Source: Argonema antarcticum A004/B2
GTDB taxonomy: Bacteria > Cyanobacteriota > Cyanobacteriia > Cyanobacteriales > Aerosakkonemataceae
DNA: 37,545 bases
Assembly (NCBI RefSeq): GCF_023333585.1
Contig: NZ_JAIQZN010000071.1
Coordinates: forward strand, 1-37,545
Direction of reading: 5' to 3'
Below, in pieces: positions 6,480 to 14,552 of the stretch. Position numbers and translations under genes: made by a program. Numbering within the stretch: the stretch's first letter is position 1; every line of letters starts with the position of its first letter. The notes under the pieces are model-generated. The model searched no databases, was not told the DNA's origin, and saw nothing but the letters and a program-made list of their open reading frames with translations.

Positions 6480-7548
6480 ATCCTCCAGCTGGACTAGCTT
6501 GCTGCAACAATTGCTCGATCGACAATCTCTATCATTTGACCAAGCGTCACAGTTGATGGAGGGATGGTTGAACGAAGCAATTGAACCCGTCTTATCGGGA
6601 GCGATTTTAGCCGCTATTCAAGCTAAAGGCGTTTCAGCTGAAGAATTGGCTGGGATGGCACAGGTGTTGCAGGCTCAATCTCTTGTGGAATATGGGAAAG
6701 AAGAGGATAAGGGAAGAAAGGTACAAGCTGAAGCTTCCCAATCCCCAATCCCAATCATCGATACCTGCGGTACTGGTGGAGATGGGGCATCGACCTTTAA
6801 TATTTCTACTTCTGTGGCGTTTGTGGCGGCGGCGGCGGGTGTGCGAGTCGCAAAACATGGAAATCGATCGGCTTCAAGTCGGGTGGGTTCGGCGGATGTG
6901 CTGGAAGCCTTGGGCGTTAACTTAAATGCTGGGGCCGATCGCGTCCAGGCAGCCCTATCAGAAGTTGGCATTACCTTTTTATTTGCACCCGGTTGGCACC
7001 CAGCACTGAAGGTTGTAGCACCGTTGCGGCGTACTCTGAAAGTGCGGACGGTATTTAATTTATTGGGGCCACTCGTCAATCCGTTGCGACCCACAGGTCA
7101 AATCGTCGGGGTGTGCGAACCAAACTTGTTGGCAACTATCGCCCATGCTTTACTTAGCTTGGGTACGCAAAAAGCGATCGTCCTCCACGGACGGGAAAAA
7201 CTGGATGAAGCCGGACTTGGAGATTGGACGGATTTGGCAGTACTCTCTGAAGGTGAAGTGCAGATATCTTCCCTCAATCCCCAAGAACTTGATTTGACAC
7301 CAGCACCCATTGGGGCAATACGCGGCGGGGATGTGCAGGAAAATGCCGAGATTTTGCGAGAAGTTCTGCAAGGAAATGGAACTGAAGCGCAACATGATGT
7401 GGTAGCTTTAAATGCGGCATTAGCACTCCAGATTGGCGGTGCGATCGCGATGGGAGAACACGCCAAAGGGATTTCTATTGCTAAAGAGATTTTGCGTAGC
7501 GGTGCTGCTTGGTCGAAACTAGAGGAATTAGTTCAGTTCCTCAACTAG
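6460..7548 (+). CDS. trpD: Anthranilate phosphoribosyltransferase
   Basis: TrpD transfers the phosphoribosyl group of PRPP to anthranilate in tryptophan synthesis. The 362-residue protein shows the PRPP loop [17 protein letters not shown], then [20 protein letters not shown], both diagnostic. A poorly conserved segment ([20 protein letters not shown]) precedes the PRPP loop. It looks like an in-frame insertion ending in a CCAATC-type simple repeat, and other cyanobacterial TrpD proteins vary here. The start codon lies in a mini-transposon terminal repeat: AGGTGA at 6451-6456 then ATG at 6460. ATG 6472 is an alternative four codons in. Either way the first residues (MLPDMIS) derive from the repeat. 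Three hairpins follow the stop, then carA on the same strand after 254 bp. Confidence 0.96.
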   Translation: MLPDMISSSSWTSLLQQLLDRQSLSFDQASQLMEGWLNEAIEPVLSGAILAAIQAKGVSAEELAGMAQVLQAQSLVEYGKEEDKGRKVQAEASQSPIPIIDTCGTGGDGASTFNISTSVAFVAAAAGVRVAKHGNRSASSRVGSADVLEALGVNLNAGADRVQAALSEVGITFLFAPGWHPALKVVAPLRRTLKVRTVFNLLGPLVNPLRPTGQIVGVCEPNLLATIAHALLSLGTQKAIVLHGREKLDEAGLGDWTDLAVLSEGEVQISSLNPQELDLTPAPIGAIRGGDVQENAEILREVLQGNGTEAQHDVVALNAALALQIGGAIAMGEHAKGISIAKEILRSGAAWSKLEELVQFLN

Positions 7549-7558
7549 AATTTTAGAT

Positions 7559-7660
7559 GCCCCCCGACCCCTCAATTTTGGGGGGCGAAAAGTCCTGTTA
7601 CTCCAATTTGGGGAGTAAGCGGCGAAAAGCGTCAGTCCTGTTACCCCCAGATTTGGGGGG
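7559..7660 (+). terminator. Three consecutive hairpins after trpD
   Basis: Stems GCCCCCC/GGGGGGC at 7559-7586, TTACTCC/GGAGTAA at 7598-7618 and CCCCC/GGGGG at 7644-7660. Their loops are similar (CCTCAATTTT region, AATTTG, AGATTT). The blocks between them repeat GCGAAAAG and GTCCTGTTA. The series probably ends trpD transcription, but no T-run follows any stem, so it may simply be a repeat cluster. Confidence 0.6.
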
Positions 7661-7802
7661 TTAGGGGGCGATTGCTTAAGTTCTATTTAATTGGCAAGAT
7701 GGGAAATGCGATCGCATCACAACAAAAGCTATATTGATAAACTTTATCGACCTGGAGTGTCGTGTAATAATAGCATCGCTTCTAGTCTGTTAATAGAAAA
7801 TT

Positions 7803-8954
7803 ATGCCCCTCTTTGATGCTCAAGCGGCTTTGCTAGTGCTGGCGGATGGCACCGTTTTTCGCGGTTGGTCGTTCGGTGCGACGGGAACTACGATCGGGGA
7901 AGTGGTATTTAACACCGGCATGACTGGTTATCAGGAAGTGTTGACCGATCCCAGCTACTGCGGTCAGATTGTGACCTTTACCTATCCAGAACTGGGAAAT
8001 ACCGGCGTCAATCCAGAGGATGAAGAATCTTCTGGGCCCCAAGTGCGGGGTGCAATAGCACGCAACATCGCCAGCAGACCAAGCAACTGGCGCTCTACTC
8101 AATCTTTACCCGATTACCTCAAACAGCACAATATCCCAGGCATTTACGGCCTCGATACCCGCGCACTAACCCGCAAAATTCGCCAGTTTGGTGCAATGAA
8201 CGGCGGGATTTCCACGGAAATTCTCGATCCGGCTGAGTTATTGGCACAGGTAAAAGCAGCGCCTAGCATGGCAGGATTAAATTTGGTGCGAGAAGTAACA
8301 ACTCGCAAGATGTACGAATGGTCAGATCCCACCGCATCTGTTTGGGAGTTTAGCCCCACCGCTCAATCGGCTCAAGAGGAACGCCTCACTGTTGTAGCCA
8401 TTGATTTTGGCGTCAAACGCAATATTCTGCGCCGTCTGGCGAGTTACGGTTGTCGAGTCATCGTTGTCCCGGCAAACACTTCTTCAGAAGAGATCCTTAA
8501 ATATAACCCGGACGGAATTTTTCTCTCTAATGGCCCAGGCGACCCGTCAGCCGTTACTGAAGGCATCGAAACTACCAAGGCGCTGTTAAGTTCCCAAAAA
8601 CCAGTATTCGGTATTTGTATGGGGCACCAGATTCTCGGTCTTTCTCTGGGTGCGGAAACTTTCAAGCTAAAATTTGGGCATCGCGGCTTAAATCAGCCAG
8701 CCGGTCTGCGCCAAAAGATTGAGATTACCAGTCAAAACCACAGTTTTGCGATCGATCCCGATAGCCTCTCGGATGACGAAGTGGAAATTACTCACCTCAA
8801 TCTGAACGATCGCACTTTAGCCGGATTGCGTCACAAATCCCTGCCTGTCTTCTCCGTACAGTATCACCCAGAAGCTAGCCCCGGCCCCCACGACGCCGAT
8901 TACCTGTTTGAGCAATTTGTCCAAGCTATGCGAAAAGCAGGGGCTAAAAGCTAG
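7803..8954 (+). CDS. carA: Carbamoyl-phosphate synthase small (glutaminase) subunit
   Basis: CarA hydrolyses glutamine and passes ammonia to CarB for carbamoyl phosphate, the precursor of arginine and pyrimidines. The 383-residue length is normal. The N-terminal domain has [20 protein letters not shown]. The class I glutamine amidotransferase domain follows, with [27 protein letters not shown], the nucleophile Cys near residue 272 in FGICMGHQI, and the His-Glu pair in [14 protein letters not shown]. No carB is in the window. The gene runs in the same direction as trpD and the STAS gene, but the gaps are long enough for separate promoters. Confidence 0.98.
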   Translation: MPLFDAQAALLVLADGTVFRGWSFGATGTTIGEVVFNTGMTGYQEVLTDPSYCGQIVTFTYPELGNTGVNPEDEESSGPQVRGAIARNIASRPSNWRSTQSLPDYLKQHNIPGIYGLDTRALTRKIRQFGAMNGGISTEILDPAELLAQVKAAPSMAGLNLVREVTTRKMYEWSDPTASVWEFSPTAQSAQEERLTVVAIDFGVKRNILRRLASYGCRVIVVPANTSSEEILKYNPDGIFLSNGPGDPSAVTEGIETTKALLSSQKPVFGICMGHQILGLSLGAETFKLKFGHRGLNQPAGLRQKIEITSQNHSFAIDPDSLSDDEVEITHLNLNDRTLAGLRHKSLPVFSVQYHPEASPGPHDADYLFEQFVQAMRKAGAKS

Positions 8955-9110
8955 GGGCTAGGGACTAGGGAAGAGGGAGTGGGGGAGTAGGGGAGTGGGA
9001 GAGTGGGGGAATTATTATGTACATTTTCTCCCGCTCTCCCCCTCCTCTTCTCCCTCTCTCCCGTTCTCCCGCTCTCCCCCTCCTCTTCTCCCCTCTTCCC
9101 TAGCCCCTTG
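8955..9110. repeat. Purine-rich block facing pyrimidine-rich block
   Basis: 8955-9013 is nearly all G and A with repeated GTGGGGGAG and GGGAGAG units. 9028-9108 is nearly all C and T with repeated CTCCCCCTCCTCTTCTCCC. The two could pair as a long imperfect hairpin between carA and the STAS gene. The same GTGGGGGAG motif recurs near 12545-12580, 21310-21350 and inside the gene at 23.0 kb. Confidence 0.8.
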
Positions 9111-9170
9111 TAGACAATTACCCAGAAAATATATATACTAGAGCCTCGACTTAAGGACTATGTTGTAGCT

Positions 9171-9177
9171 AGGAGGG
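9171..9177 (+). promoter_or_regulatory. Strong ribosome-binding site (AGGAGGG) for the STAS gene
   Basis: AGGAGGG lies 4 bases before an in-frame ATT at 9182 and 22 bases before the first in-frame TTG at 9200. The spacing is right for ATT and too long for TTG, which decides the start in favour of ATT. Confidence 0.6.
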
Positions 9178-9181
9178 TGTT

Positions 9182-9544
9182 ATTCCTGAGCCATTAACTT
9201 TGACCGTTAGCCTTAGAGGCACTCGCGATGTCAAGGAAAAATACCAGCTATTTCGCCTCACCGGCTTATTAGACGCTTTTTCGGAGCCAACTTTCCGAAA
9301 AAATATCGGTAAGTGTATCGACGAAGGCCCAAAAAATATTATTTTGGATCTTTCTCAAATCGATTTTGTCGATAGCTCTGGATTGGGCGCTTTAGTGCAG
9401 CTAGCCAAGCAGGCTCAAGGTGCTGAGGGTTCTTTGCAAATCGTCAGCAATGCCCGCGTGACGCAGACTGTCAAGCTGGTGCGCTTGGAAAAGTTTCTGT
9501 CTTTGCAGCCTTCGGTTGATGCTGCTCTAGAAAAATACAAATAA
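9182..9544 (+). CDS. STAS-domain anti-sigma factor antagonist
   Basis: A single STAS domain of about 120 residues. The conserved segment IILDLSQIDFVDSSGLGALV carries the serine that partner-switching kinases phosphorylate in SpoIIAA/RsbV-type proteins. It would bind and release an anti-sigma factor; the partner is not in this window. No ATG or GTG start is available. The TTG at 9200 is badly spaced from the AGGAGGG sequence. The in-frame ATT at 9182 is ideally spaced and would add PEPLTL, a lead-in I recall in cyanobacterial homologues. I therefore start the gene at the non-standard ATT, with the TTG as fallback. A terminator follows the stop. Confidence 0.88.
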   Translation: MPEPLTLTVSLRGTRDVKEKYQLFRLTGLLDAFSEPTFRKNIGKCIDEGPKNIILDLSQIDFVDSSGLGALVQLAKQAQGAEGSLQIVSNARVTQTVKLVRLEKFLSLQPSVDAALEKYK

Positions 9545-9568
9545 GTTGGGTAAGCGCTTTGCGATCGC

Positions 9569-9600
9569 GCTATCCGGTTTAAGCTCTGGATAGCCTTTTT
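9569..9600 (+). terminator. Rho-independent-like terminator after the STAS gene
   Basis: Stem GCTATCC at 9569-9575 pairs with GGATAGC at 9588-9594 across a 12-base loop and is followed by CTTTTTAT. It is 25 bp past the stop codon. Confidence 0.7.
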
Positions 9601-9656
9601 ATCATGGCAATACGTCCCTATGCGAGATGACCGGAGACAGTCTGTGACTGACACAG

Positions 9657-9692
9657 CAAAGTGCTGAGTGGTGAGTGCTGAGTGCTGAGTAC
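9657..9692. repeat. CTGAGTG short tandem repeat
   Basis: Four to five imperfect copies of GTGCTGAGT or GTGGTGAGT. The same unit occurs at 21290-21308 and, in complement, inside the RecB-like gene at about 22978-23000. Confidence 0.8.
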
Positions 9693-9780
9693 AAACACAG
9701 TGGCTTCCTTACTTTGATAGCTCTCTAGTGTCTTAACATATCTGACTGTGACTGACACTTTCTGATAGAATAAGGTGCAA

Positions 9781-10188
9781 ATGTTCGATCTGCCGCTCTC
9801 AGGCTCATGCTCGCCCGCAGAAATACAGCGACTTTCACCAGTTGCTTTGGCCTATCTGGGAGATGCCGTGTACGAACTATATATCAGGAGCCGTTATCTC
9901 CTGCCACCCAAGCGAATAGAAAGTTATCATCGTCAAGTGGTGGCGATGGTGCGAGCAGAAAGTCAGGCGCGACTGCTGCGATCGCTGGAACCCCAACTTA
10001 CTGACACAGAATTGGCAATTTTACGACGAGGACGCAACGCCGCTTCAGGAGGCCCTAAGCGAGTGTCTCCTGAAATATATCAACAGGCAACAAGTTTAGA
10101 AACATTGATGGGATATTTGTATCTAACCGATCCCGAACGACTGACTCAGCTATTAGCACAATTAGAACTTGACCCCCAAAAGGAATAA
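9781..10188 (+). CDS. mrnC: Mini-ribonuclease III
   Basis: A 135-residue RNase III catalytic domain without a dsRNA-binding domain, as expected for Mini-III, which matures 23S rRNA termini. The metal-site helix is [20 protein letters not shown], with the conserved Asp and Glu. Further family segments are [31 protein letters not shown] and the final helix [15 protein letters not shown] 9775 is in frame, but ATG 9781 is preceded by AAGG at about six bases and gives the usual N-terminus. The rlmB-like gene follows after 90 bp, so rRNA maturation and methylation genes sit together. Confidence 0.93.
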   Translation: MFDLPLSGSCSPAEIQRLSPVALAYLGDAVYELYIRSRYLLPPKRIESYHRQVVAMVRAESQARLLRSLEPQLTDTELAILRRGRNAASGGPKRVSPEIYQQATSLETLMGYLYLTDPERLTQLLAQLELDPQKE

Positions 10189-10278
10189 TTGGAAATTGTT
10201 CTCTAGATAGCTGTAAAAGCAATTAGTACGCTAGTAAATTAAAACCATAAGGCTGACGAGCTGAAACTTCAAAAAAAC

Positions 10279-11229
10279 ATGGCTCCTAGAAATCGTAATC
10301 CTGAAGCTCAGAACCAGCCAAATCGGGGCGGATCTATAAAACCCAGGATCAAGCCGAGAGTTGTTAAACCCCTTCGCCTTGCGAAAGGTGTAGCTCGGTT
10401 ACCCGAACCGGGCGAAGCAAAAAATGCTGGTATAGAAACCACCGAAGAAACAGATACGATCTACGGTCGCCAAACCGTGCTGGCGGCTTTGGCAAATCAG
10501 CGTTCTCTGAACCGAATTTGGATATTGCCGCACTTACGTTACGATCCCCGCTTTCACACTTTATTACAACAGGCAAAGGGTAACGGCACCGTAATTGATG
10601 AGGTAGAGCCGCAGCGCTTAGACCAAATTACTCAGCGTGGCAATCATCAAGGTATAGCAGCGCAAGTAGCACCTTTTACATACACGGAACTAAAAGATCT
10701 GATTTCACAAGCAAAATCGGTTTCCGATCAGCCCGTCCTAGTAGCATTGGATAGCATCACCGATCCGCAAAATCTTGGCTCGATTATTCGTACCGCCGAA
10801 GCTTTGGGAGCCCAAGGGTTGGTGATGCCGCAACGACGAGCTGTGGGGATCACCTCTACTGTAATGAAAGTAGCGTCAGGCGCTTTAGAAAATTTTCCAG
10901 TGGCGAGGGTTGTCAATCTCAGTCGCGCTTTGGAAGAATTGAAGGAGGCTGGGTTCTGGATTTACGGCGCAGCGGCAAATGCTCCTCAGTCGCTGCATAC
11001 CATTGAAAAATTTGATAGACCTACAGTGGTGGCGATCGGCTCTGAAGGTGAAGGGCTCAGTCTCCTGACACAACGTCACTGCGATTTTCTTGTATCTATT
11101 CCACTCCAAGGAAAAACTTCCAGCCTGAATGCCTCAGTAGCAGCAGCAATGGCGCTGTATGAAATTTTCCGGCGGCGTTGGTCAGATAAACCGCAGCGGG
11201 TATGGTCAAAACCAGTTGATGTGGATTGA
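10279..11229 (+). CDS. rlmB: 23S rRNA 2'-O-methyltransferase, TrmH/SpoU family (RlmB-like)
   Basis: A 316-residue SPOUT-class RNA methyltransferase. A basic, disordered N-terminal stretch of ~55 residues is followed by the substrate-binding domain ([20 protein letters not shown]). The knotted catalytic domain carries motif 1 [20 protein letters not shown], motif 2 [12 protein letters not shown] and motif 3 [20 protein letters not shown]. RlmB methylates G2251 of 23S rRNA; the exact site is not certain from sequence, and TrmH-type tRNA targets are the alternative. It lies just after Mini-RNase III. Confidence 0.92.
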   Translation: MAPRNRNPEAQNQPNRGGSIKPRIKPRVVKPLRLAKGVARLPEPGEAKNAGIETTEETDTIYGRQTVLAALANQRSLNRIWILPHLRYDPRFHTLLQQAKGNGTVIDEVEPQRLDQITQRGNHQGIAAQVAPFTYTELKDLISQAKSVSDQPVLVALDSITDPQNLGSIIRTAEALGAQGLVMPQRRAVGITSTVMKVASGALENFPVARVVNLSRALEELKEAGFWIYGAAANAPQSLHTIEKFDRPTVVAIGSEGEGLSLLTQRHCDFLVSIPLQGKTSSLNASVAAAMALYEIFRRRWSDKPQRVWSKPVDVD

Positions 11230-11329
11230 AAAAAGATCTTTTGAAAAAGGAAAGGTAAGAGAGTATAAAGAAATGTAAATAAAAGCCAAATTACAGACCG
11301 CATCCGATCGCATAAGAGAGGTAGAGGCC

Positions 11330-11605
11330 ATGAAAGAAATCTTGATTAACATTCTCAATTTTTTGGGTTTGGCTTGGTGGGTAGAGATTGTGACACAGAA
11401 CCCACACTGTACCTACTATTTTGGCCCATTTCTAACCGCTAAAGATGCGGAAGCCCAAAAGGGTGGCTACCTTGAAGACTTGGAAATAGAAGGCGCTCAA
11501 GTCGCTGCTGTTTTCATCAAATGCTGCAAGCCAGTAAAGCTGACTATCGACGAGGAATCGGGAGAGAAGATTGACCCCCAGGCATCGCCAACTTTTAGCA
11601 GTTAG
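11330..11605 (+). CDS. DUF1816 protein
   Basis: A 91-residue protein starting MKEILINILNFLGLAWWVEI with the conserved NPHCTYYFGPF and a C-terminal acidic tail. I recognise it as DUF1816, a small family found largely in cyanobacteria and sometimes linked to phycobilisome-related CpcD-like folds. No enzymatic motif is visible. GAGAGGTAGAGG lies about 7-18 bases before the ATG and includes a good ribosome-binding site. It is separated from rlmB by 100 bp with no clear terminator. Confidence 0.82.
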   Translation: MKEILINILNFLGLAWWVEIVTQNPHCTYYFGPFLTAKDAEAQKGGYLEDLEIEGAQVAAVFIKCCKPVKLTIDEESGEKIDPQASPTFSS

Positions 11606-11658
11606 ACGTAGCAACTTTTAAGGTGTAAGGCGTCAAGCTTGCTGAAATTTGTTTTGGC

Positions 11659-12537
11659 TTAGTTTCCGCCCTGTCTGGGTAGGTCGATCGGATGGGGATA
11701 TGCGATCGCTTCAGGATGACTTTCAAGAAAGCGATCGATATCTCTGAGTACCTGTTCGGGAATTTCCCACGGGAGGAGATGGGCGGTGTTGGGGTAACAT
11801 TCCCACTGACAATTTTTCAGGTGACGAGCCGTTTCCAAACTCGATTCAGCTGTAATGTGGCGATCGGCTGCTCCAGCTAGCATTAGACAAGGGCATTCAA
11901 TCTGGGATAGGTGTTCGAGTCGGTTGTACCCAGATCTAAGAGCTGTCATCAGGGCGCGATCGGCAGCTGGTGAGGTTCGCATATATGCTGAAATGGCATC
12001 AGAAGCGATGTACCGATAAGCACCGGGAGTATGTTGCCCAATGAGGTAGCGAAAGAGCGATCGCTTCCCAAAAGTATCAATATTCCATTGCCAACCAGGT
12101 TGCACTCCGTTAATAATAGCAGCTAACCCAGTGTATAAATTATCCTGCCAACTGATAGGCGGATGGCTACCGCGAGGCCGAGCGGCTGTCGCAATTAAAA
12201 TTAAACCGCTGACTCGCTCTGGACATCTGAGTGCCAATTCCATAGCCAAAATTCCTCCCAGCGACCATCCCAATATTAAGCAGCGATCGATGTGAAGGCG
12301 GTCTATAAGGGCTTCCAAGTCTGTCAAATGGTCGCCCATATCAAAATCGTCATTTGCCCGACTGTTGCCATATCCGCGCAAGTCGGGGGCTATAGTTTGG
12401 AACCGCTGGGAGAGGTGTTGGGTGAAAACGGACATACTGCTGCCCGAACCGGGATGTCCGTGCAGACAGAGGATCGGGAAGCCTTGTCCCTGGATGTGGA
12501 CGTGGAGATGAGCAGCTGGGGAAGAAGGTTGAGGCAT
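11659..12537 (-). CDS. Alpha/beta-fold hydrolase
   Basis: A 292-residue soluble alpha/beta hydrolase. The oxyanion-side motif is LCLHGHPGSGSS near residues 24-34. The nucleophile Ser92 sits in LGWSLGG, the acid is probably Asp in LAGAADRHI, and the base is His in NTAHLLPWE. All three catalytic residues are therefore present. It looks like the haloperoxidase/esterase branch; the substrate is unknown. Only about 65 bp separate it from the convergent DUF1816 gene. Upstream of its ATG is the G-rich repeat block. The C-terminal tail past the last helix (HPIDLPRQGGN) is short and variable. Confidence 0.9.
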   Translation of the reverse strand: MPQPSSPAAHLHVHIQGQGFPILCLHGHPGSGSSMSVFTQHLSQRFQTIAPDLRGYGNSRANDDFDMGDHLTDLEALIDRLHIDRCLILGWSLGGILAMELALRCPERVSGLILIATAARPRGSHPPISWQDNLYTGLAAIINGVQPGWQWNIDTFGKRSLFRYLIGQHTPGAYRYIASDAISAYMRTSPAADRALMTALRSGYNRLEHLSQIECPCLMLAGAADRHITAESSLETARHLKNCQWECYPNTAHLLPWEIPEQVLRDIDRFLESHPEAIAYPHPIDLPRQGGN

Positions 12538-12540
12538 ATA

Positions 12541-12676
12541 GGAGGGGGGGAGTGGGAGAGTGGGGGAGTGGGGGAGCGGTTAGTTGAGTAATTTTTTTTC
12601 TTCTTCCCCAGTCCCTAGCCCATTTTTTCTTTTGACTTTTGACTTTTGACTTTTGACTTTTGACTTTTGACTTTTC
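12541..12676. repeat. GTGGGGGAG repeats followed by TTTTGAC heptad array
   Basis: 12541-12582 holds four GTGGGGGAG-like units. 12631-12676 holds about six TTTTGAC heptads. The same heptad forms the end of the RecB-like gene at 21354-21390. The block separates the hydrolase from the CAP-domain gene. Confidence 0.9.
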
Positions 12677-12682
12677 TAGCCC

Positions 12683-13399
12683 CTATCTTTCCCGATATCC
12701 GCCTGCATATTCAATCACGCACATCGTGCGGTAGCGAGTATGAGGCCCACAGGCAACCCCAACGACTCGGAAAGCGGGGTTAAAGATGTTGGTTCTGTGA
12801 CCGCGATTGGGAACCCCATCATCAATGATTAACTGCATGACGACTTGTTGGGCTGTGTTGGGGCCATAACTGATATTTTCGCCTGTAGTGATTTGCCAGG
12901 AACCGTAGCGGTTGACCCGCGTGGAGGGGTTGCTGCGATCGGTTCCATCGTGACCTATGGCACCTTTGGGCCCTTGGTCTCTGACGTGATCTCTAGCAGC
13001 CAAAGACATACCTCTGGATGGCGTCAAAGTTGGTCTGGGACGGGTTGATTTTAAGAACCGAATCGCCTCATCGACAGGTTTTACCCCTTCCTGTGTTTGC
13101 AAAAACAGGTTAGCGGAGAGTCTGACTCGGTTTCCTTGAAAGCCCTTTTTCCAATTTTCCAGTGTGGCAGCATAAGCAGGGGGATTTGCTCGCGCCCGGT
13201 TAGTTTCTGCTATTATCCCTCTCTCCAAAGCTGAAAGATAATTTGTTTGTGCCGAGGGAGTCGATCTTCTTTGAGCAAGTGGAGTTGGTGCGGTATTACG
13301 ATTATTATTTGCTTGAGATTGGTTAGATGGAAGGATTGAACACGAGAATGTGGCTAGTAGCGTAATAGGGACAATAGCTAAAAATCTGAGTAACTGCAT
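12683..13399 (-). CDS. CAP-domain (SCP/PR1-like) secreted protein
   Basis: A 238-residue protein with an N-terminal export signal ([18 protein letters not shown]). It may be a lipoprotein via the Cys, though the bases of the lipobox are not ideal. A low-complexity linker (residues ~25-55) leads to a CAP domain: [48 protein letters not shown] and [20 protein letters not shown]. The His-Glu pair typical of the CAP cavity is visible in GHDG and GEN. Bacterial CAP proteins are extracytoplasmic, and their biochemical role is mostly undefined. Its 3' end abuts the TTTTGAC array. Confidence 0.9.
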   Translation of the reverse strand: MQLLRFLAIVPITLLATFSCSILPSNQSQANNNRNTAPTPLAQRRSTPSAQTNYLSALERGIIAETNRARANPPAYAATLENWKKGFQGNRVRLSANLFLQTQEGVKPVDEAIRFLKSTRPRPTLTPSRGMSLAARDHVRDQGPKGAIGHDGTDRSNPSTRVNRYGSWQITTGENISYGPNTAQQVVMQLIIDDGVPNRGHRTNIFNPAFRVVGVACGPHTRYRTMCVIEYAGGYRER

Positions 13400-13523
13400 T
13401 TTTATTACCTAATGAAGCAACAAATACATAACTAAATAGATGCTAGTATATTCCCATATTATCATACTGCCATAAGCGGTGCAATTGCTCTCTAATTTGT
13501 TTTAATCTTGATACATGATTTGG

Positions 13524-13567
13524 GCGATCGGGCCGACTGGGACAAATGAAGTTGTTAGCCCGATCGC
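13524..13567. repeat. HIP1-containing inverted repeat
   Basis: GCGATCGGG at 13524-13532 pairs with CCCGATCGC at 13559-13567. It lies between the CAP and DsbA-like genes, 30 bp past the DsbA-like stop, and might act as its terminator. Confidence 0.55.
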
Positions 13568-13596
13568 ACACAATTTAATTAGACCTATAATTTGCC

Positions 13597-14361
13597 TCAC
13601 GACTTGCTTACACGAGCCAATATGTTTTCCATATCGGATAGTTGGACAGCACCTGAAAATATCTCGCCATTCATCACAAAAAAGGGTGTGCCAGAAAGCC
13701 CCAATCTTTCAGCTAGCTGCATATCTTTCTGAATTGCGGTATCGGCAAGATTTCTGTCGCGATCGAACTTGTCTAAATCCAGATTCATGTTCTGGGCAAT
13801 ATCCAAATATAATGCTTCACCTAATTTGTCTTGCTGTGTAAATAGGGCATCGTGGTACTCCCAGAATTTGCCCTGTTGACCCGCAGCCCAAGCAGCTTTT
13901 GCAGCAGACATGGCTTCAGGATGAATTGAGATTAGGGGGAAATGCTTGTAAACCAGTGTGACTTCATCCTGATGTTTTGCTATGAACTGTTTCAGGGTTG
14001 TATTAGCTTTGGAACAATAGGGACATTCAAAGTCTGAGAACTCTAGCAGCACAATTTTTGGCTCAGATGCACCAGTGGTGGGAGATTCGCCAATCACTGC
14101 TTTAGGATTGGTTTTTATCTGCTCCACAAATGCCTGCCGTGTTTGCTGTATTTGCTTTTGTTGTTGCTCCTGGTATGCTTGTACAGATTCCAGAATTACT
14201 TCTGGGTGTTGGCGGAGAATCTGCAAGACTTGTTCTTCCAATTGTGGGCTAATTCGGCTGGCTGCTTGCGCGGGAACTGACCAACAGAACATTGCCAAAC
14301 ATAACATTAATAGTGCTGCTAATCTCAATGCTTTATTAGCAAGTTTTAGAAAATTGGTCAT
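13597..14361 (-). CDS. DsbA/BdbD-like thiol-disulfide oxidoreductase
   Basis: Exported thioredoxin-fold protein of about 254 residues. The signal peptide is AALLMLCLAMFCWSVPAQA with cleavage after AQA. A helical, Gln-rich spacer (EQQQKQIQQTRQAF) follows, then the redox motif in LEFSDFECPYCSKANTTLKQ (Cys-Pro-Tyr-Cys). The insertion domain carries VYKHFPLISIHPEAMSAAKA, and the cis-Pro loop is GLSGTPFFVMNGE. It should oxidise or isomerise periplasmic or lumenal cysteines. The frame opens at 14391, but ATG 14361 gives a normal signal peptide, so I use that. A strong hairpin lies upstream at 14477-14526. Confidence 0.92.
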   Translation of the reverse strand: MTNFLKLANKALRLAALLMLCLAMFCWSVPAQAASRISPQLEEQVLQILRQHPEVILESVQAYQEQQQKQIQQTRQAFVEQIKTNPKAVIGESPTTGASEPKIVLLEFSDFECPYCSKANTTLKQFIAKHQDEVTLVYKHFPLISIHPEAMSAAKAAWAAGQQGKFWEYHDALFTQQDKLGEALYLDIAQNMNLDLDKFDRDRNLADTAIQKDMQLAERLGLSGTPFFVMNGEIFSGAVQLSDMENILARVSKS

Positions 14362-14476
14362 GGCGCTCTCCCAAAAAAGAATCTCACGCATTTATCATCT
14401 CATAGATCGGGAAAATGAAAGTTTTGGGGGCGAGCGATTCTCTTAGCCCCTTCGGTGCGGCTGCGCCAAGGTCGCT

Positions 14477-14526
14477 GCTACGCGATCGCAGCTTACTTTA
14501 CTGGGTGGTAAGTGCGATCGCGTAGC
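14477..14526. repeat. Hairpin built around two HIP1 sites
   Basis: GCTACGCGATCGCAGCTTAC pairs with GTAAGTGCGATCGCGTAGC, leaving one bulged G and an 11-base loop. It lies between the 3' end of the Rpn/DUF4351-like gene and the DsbA-like gene. A related but unpaired sequence occurs near 17962-18000. Confidence 0.8.
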
Positions 14527-14552
14527 TGACCAACAGCAGATCGCTCGAAACT

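Noticed and set aside
7690-7802. NtcA-type site upstream of carA
   Set aside because: No GTA-N8-TAC sequence at a suitable distance from a -10 element was found.
14075-14446. Cys-rich 123-codon plus-strand frame
   Set aside because: It is antisense to the DsbA-like gene; the Cys come from complement of Gln/Thr codons.
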